A DNA stretch of 5,306 nucleotides, from assembly GCA_902385025.1 (NCBI GenBank), contig CABMDX010000095.1, positions 1 through 5,306 of the forward strand, given 5' to 3'. The position numbers were made by a program, and so were the translations under genes. Source of the DNA: an uncultured archaeon (lineage in GTDB: Archaea > Halobacteriota > Methanosarcinia > Methanotrichales > Methanotrichaceae). Below are positions 4,762 to 5,306 of this stretch, piece after piece. The notes under the pieces are model-generated. The model made no database searches, had not been told where the DNA came from, and saw nothing but the letters and a program-made list of their open reading frames with translations. Every line of letters begins with the position of its first letter. Position 1 is the first letter of the stretch.

Positions 4762-5271
4762 ATGAAGCGTTTATGCCTATCGATATTATTGGTCTTTTTT
4801 CTTGCATCAGGATGTGAGGCCCTCGAATTGGGGCCCTACAATATTAGCTTGAACCTTCCAGACTACAACGACATAACTGTAGCAGGGCCGGTTGGAAGCT
4901 CGGAGACCGGATATATCTATTATCTCCTGAGCATGGAAAAAATGAATAACACGACCTCAAATCTGAATAAGCAACCACCAAAGATACTTGTGCAGGTCAC
5001 AAGATACAGCCGCCCGATAAATATCGATGACGGAGCAAGCTTAAGCGAGCTTTATGATGATATGGCATCAAAAATGTTCCCAGAAGGCACAGTGTTACGG
5101 AAAATGGGTGTAATGATAGACGGCCACTGGCCCGCATATTGGCAAACTCCAGGGTGCAATGTCATGAACTACTTCCTAGACCACAATACGCAAGTAACGG
5201 TCGGAGGCTATGGGACATCCCCTCATGACAACGAGCTGCTACAAAAGACATTTCATATAGTATTGAGTTGA
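4762..5271 (+). CDS. Small exported protein of unknown function
   Basis: A 169-residue protein with a clear Sec signal peptide: MKR n-region, hydrophobic LCLSILLVFFLA (4-15), and probable cleavage after CEA (20) before LELGPYN. C18 lies in ASGC, which resembles a lipobox but lacks the usual leucine/valine at -3, so lipid anchoring is possible though less likely. The mature part is strand-rich (PYNISLNL, ITVAGPV, GYIYYLLSM, KILVQVTRYS, QVTVGGYG) with a likely beta-sandwich or sheet-plus-helix fold. It also has a central acidic helix (SLSELYDDMASKMF) and a distinctive MIDGHWPAYWQ motif in the second half. There are four N-x-S/T sequons, the glycosylation signal archaea use for surface proteins (NIS, two overlapping in NNTTSN, and NTQ excluded). 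I recall similarly built small secreted proteins in methanogens but cannot name a family. It follows the operon terminator and is probably transcribed alone. Confidence 0.85.
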   Translation: MKRLCLSILLVFFLASGCEALELGPYNISLNLPDYNDITVAGPVGSSETGYIYYLLSMEKMNNTTSNLNKQPPKILVQVTRYSRPINIDDGASLSELYDDMASKMFPEGTVLRKMGVMIDGHWPAYWQTPGCNVMNYFLDHNTQVTVGGYGTSPHDNELLQKTFHIVLS

Positions 5272-5306
5272 GTCAATCCCTTGCGGCATGCAGGACCGGA
5301 CACCCG

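Noticed and set aside
1..5306. tRNA or rRNA genes, insertion sequence with transposase
   Set aside because: No T-loop/anticodon pattern, rRNA-like segment, transposase motif or paired terminal inverted repeats were seen on reading both strands.

Overview
The window looks like chromosomal DNA of an archaeon, most likely a methanogen of the Methanothrix (Methanosaeta)/Methanosarcinales kind. The evidence is an archaeal-type PyrF, TrmY (the archaeal tRNA pseudouridine-54 N1-methyltransferase), BRE/TATA-like promoter elements of the form CGAAANN + AT-rich box, a start site with the Shine-Dalgarno sequence AGGTGAT, and small secreted proteins of unknown function. The genus is an inference from overall impression; archaeal origin is the firm part.

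Positions 1-2110 are an ordinary, GC-richer housekeeping block. pyrF (UMP synthesis) and a HAD-family phosphatase lie in tandem on the minus strand. Divergent from them, trmY lies on the plus strand. A 94-bp intergenic region between the HAD gene and trmY holds an AT-rich core that may serve both directions. pyrF has its own promoter-like element inside a perfect 8-bp inverted repeat.

Positions 2111-3476 are gene-poor. After a probable trmY terminator there is a structured non-coding stretch, then a minus-strand gene for a small exported protein. The full signal peptide of that protein can only be read if translation starts at a non-canonical ATC (or ACG) codon behind a good AGGAG. Next comes a 582-bp stretch without an intact gene, which contains a clearly decayed SHOCT-domain C-terminus.

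Positions 3477-4680 carry a tight three-gene plus-strand operon: a DUF3467-like small protein, a DUF433 antitoxin-family protein with an unusual N-terminal extension of about 67 residues, and a DUF5615 PIN-like toxin-family protein. DUF433 + DUF5615 is a recurring putative toxin-antitoxin pair. Here an extra gene is coupled to its front, and a terminator-like hairpin plus T7 run sits inside the 3' end of the antitoxin gene, just before the toxin. A hairpin plus T-rich tract follows the operon. The last gene (4762-5271) encodes a second small exported protein of unknown function.

The most interesting features are the extended DUF433 protein and its built-in terminator, the non-AUG start of the exported protein at 2430-2894, and the SHOCT remnant.
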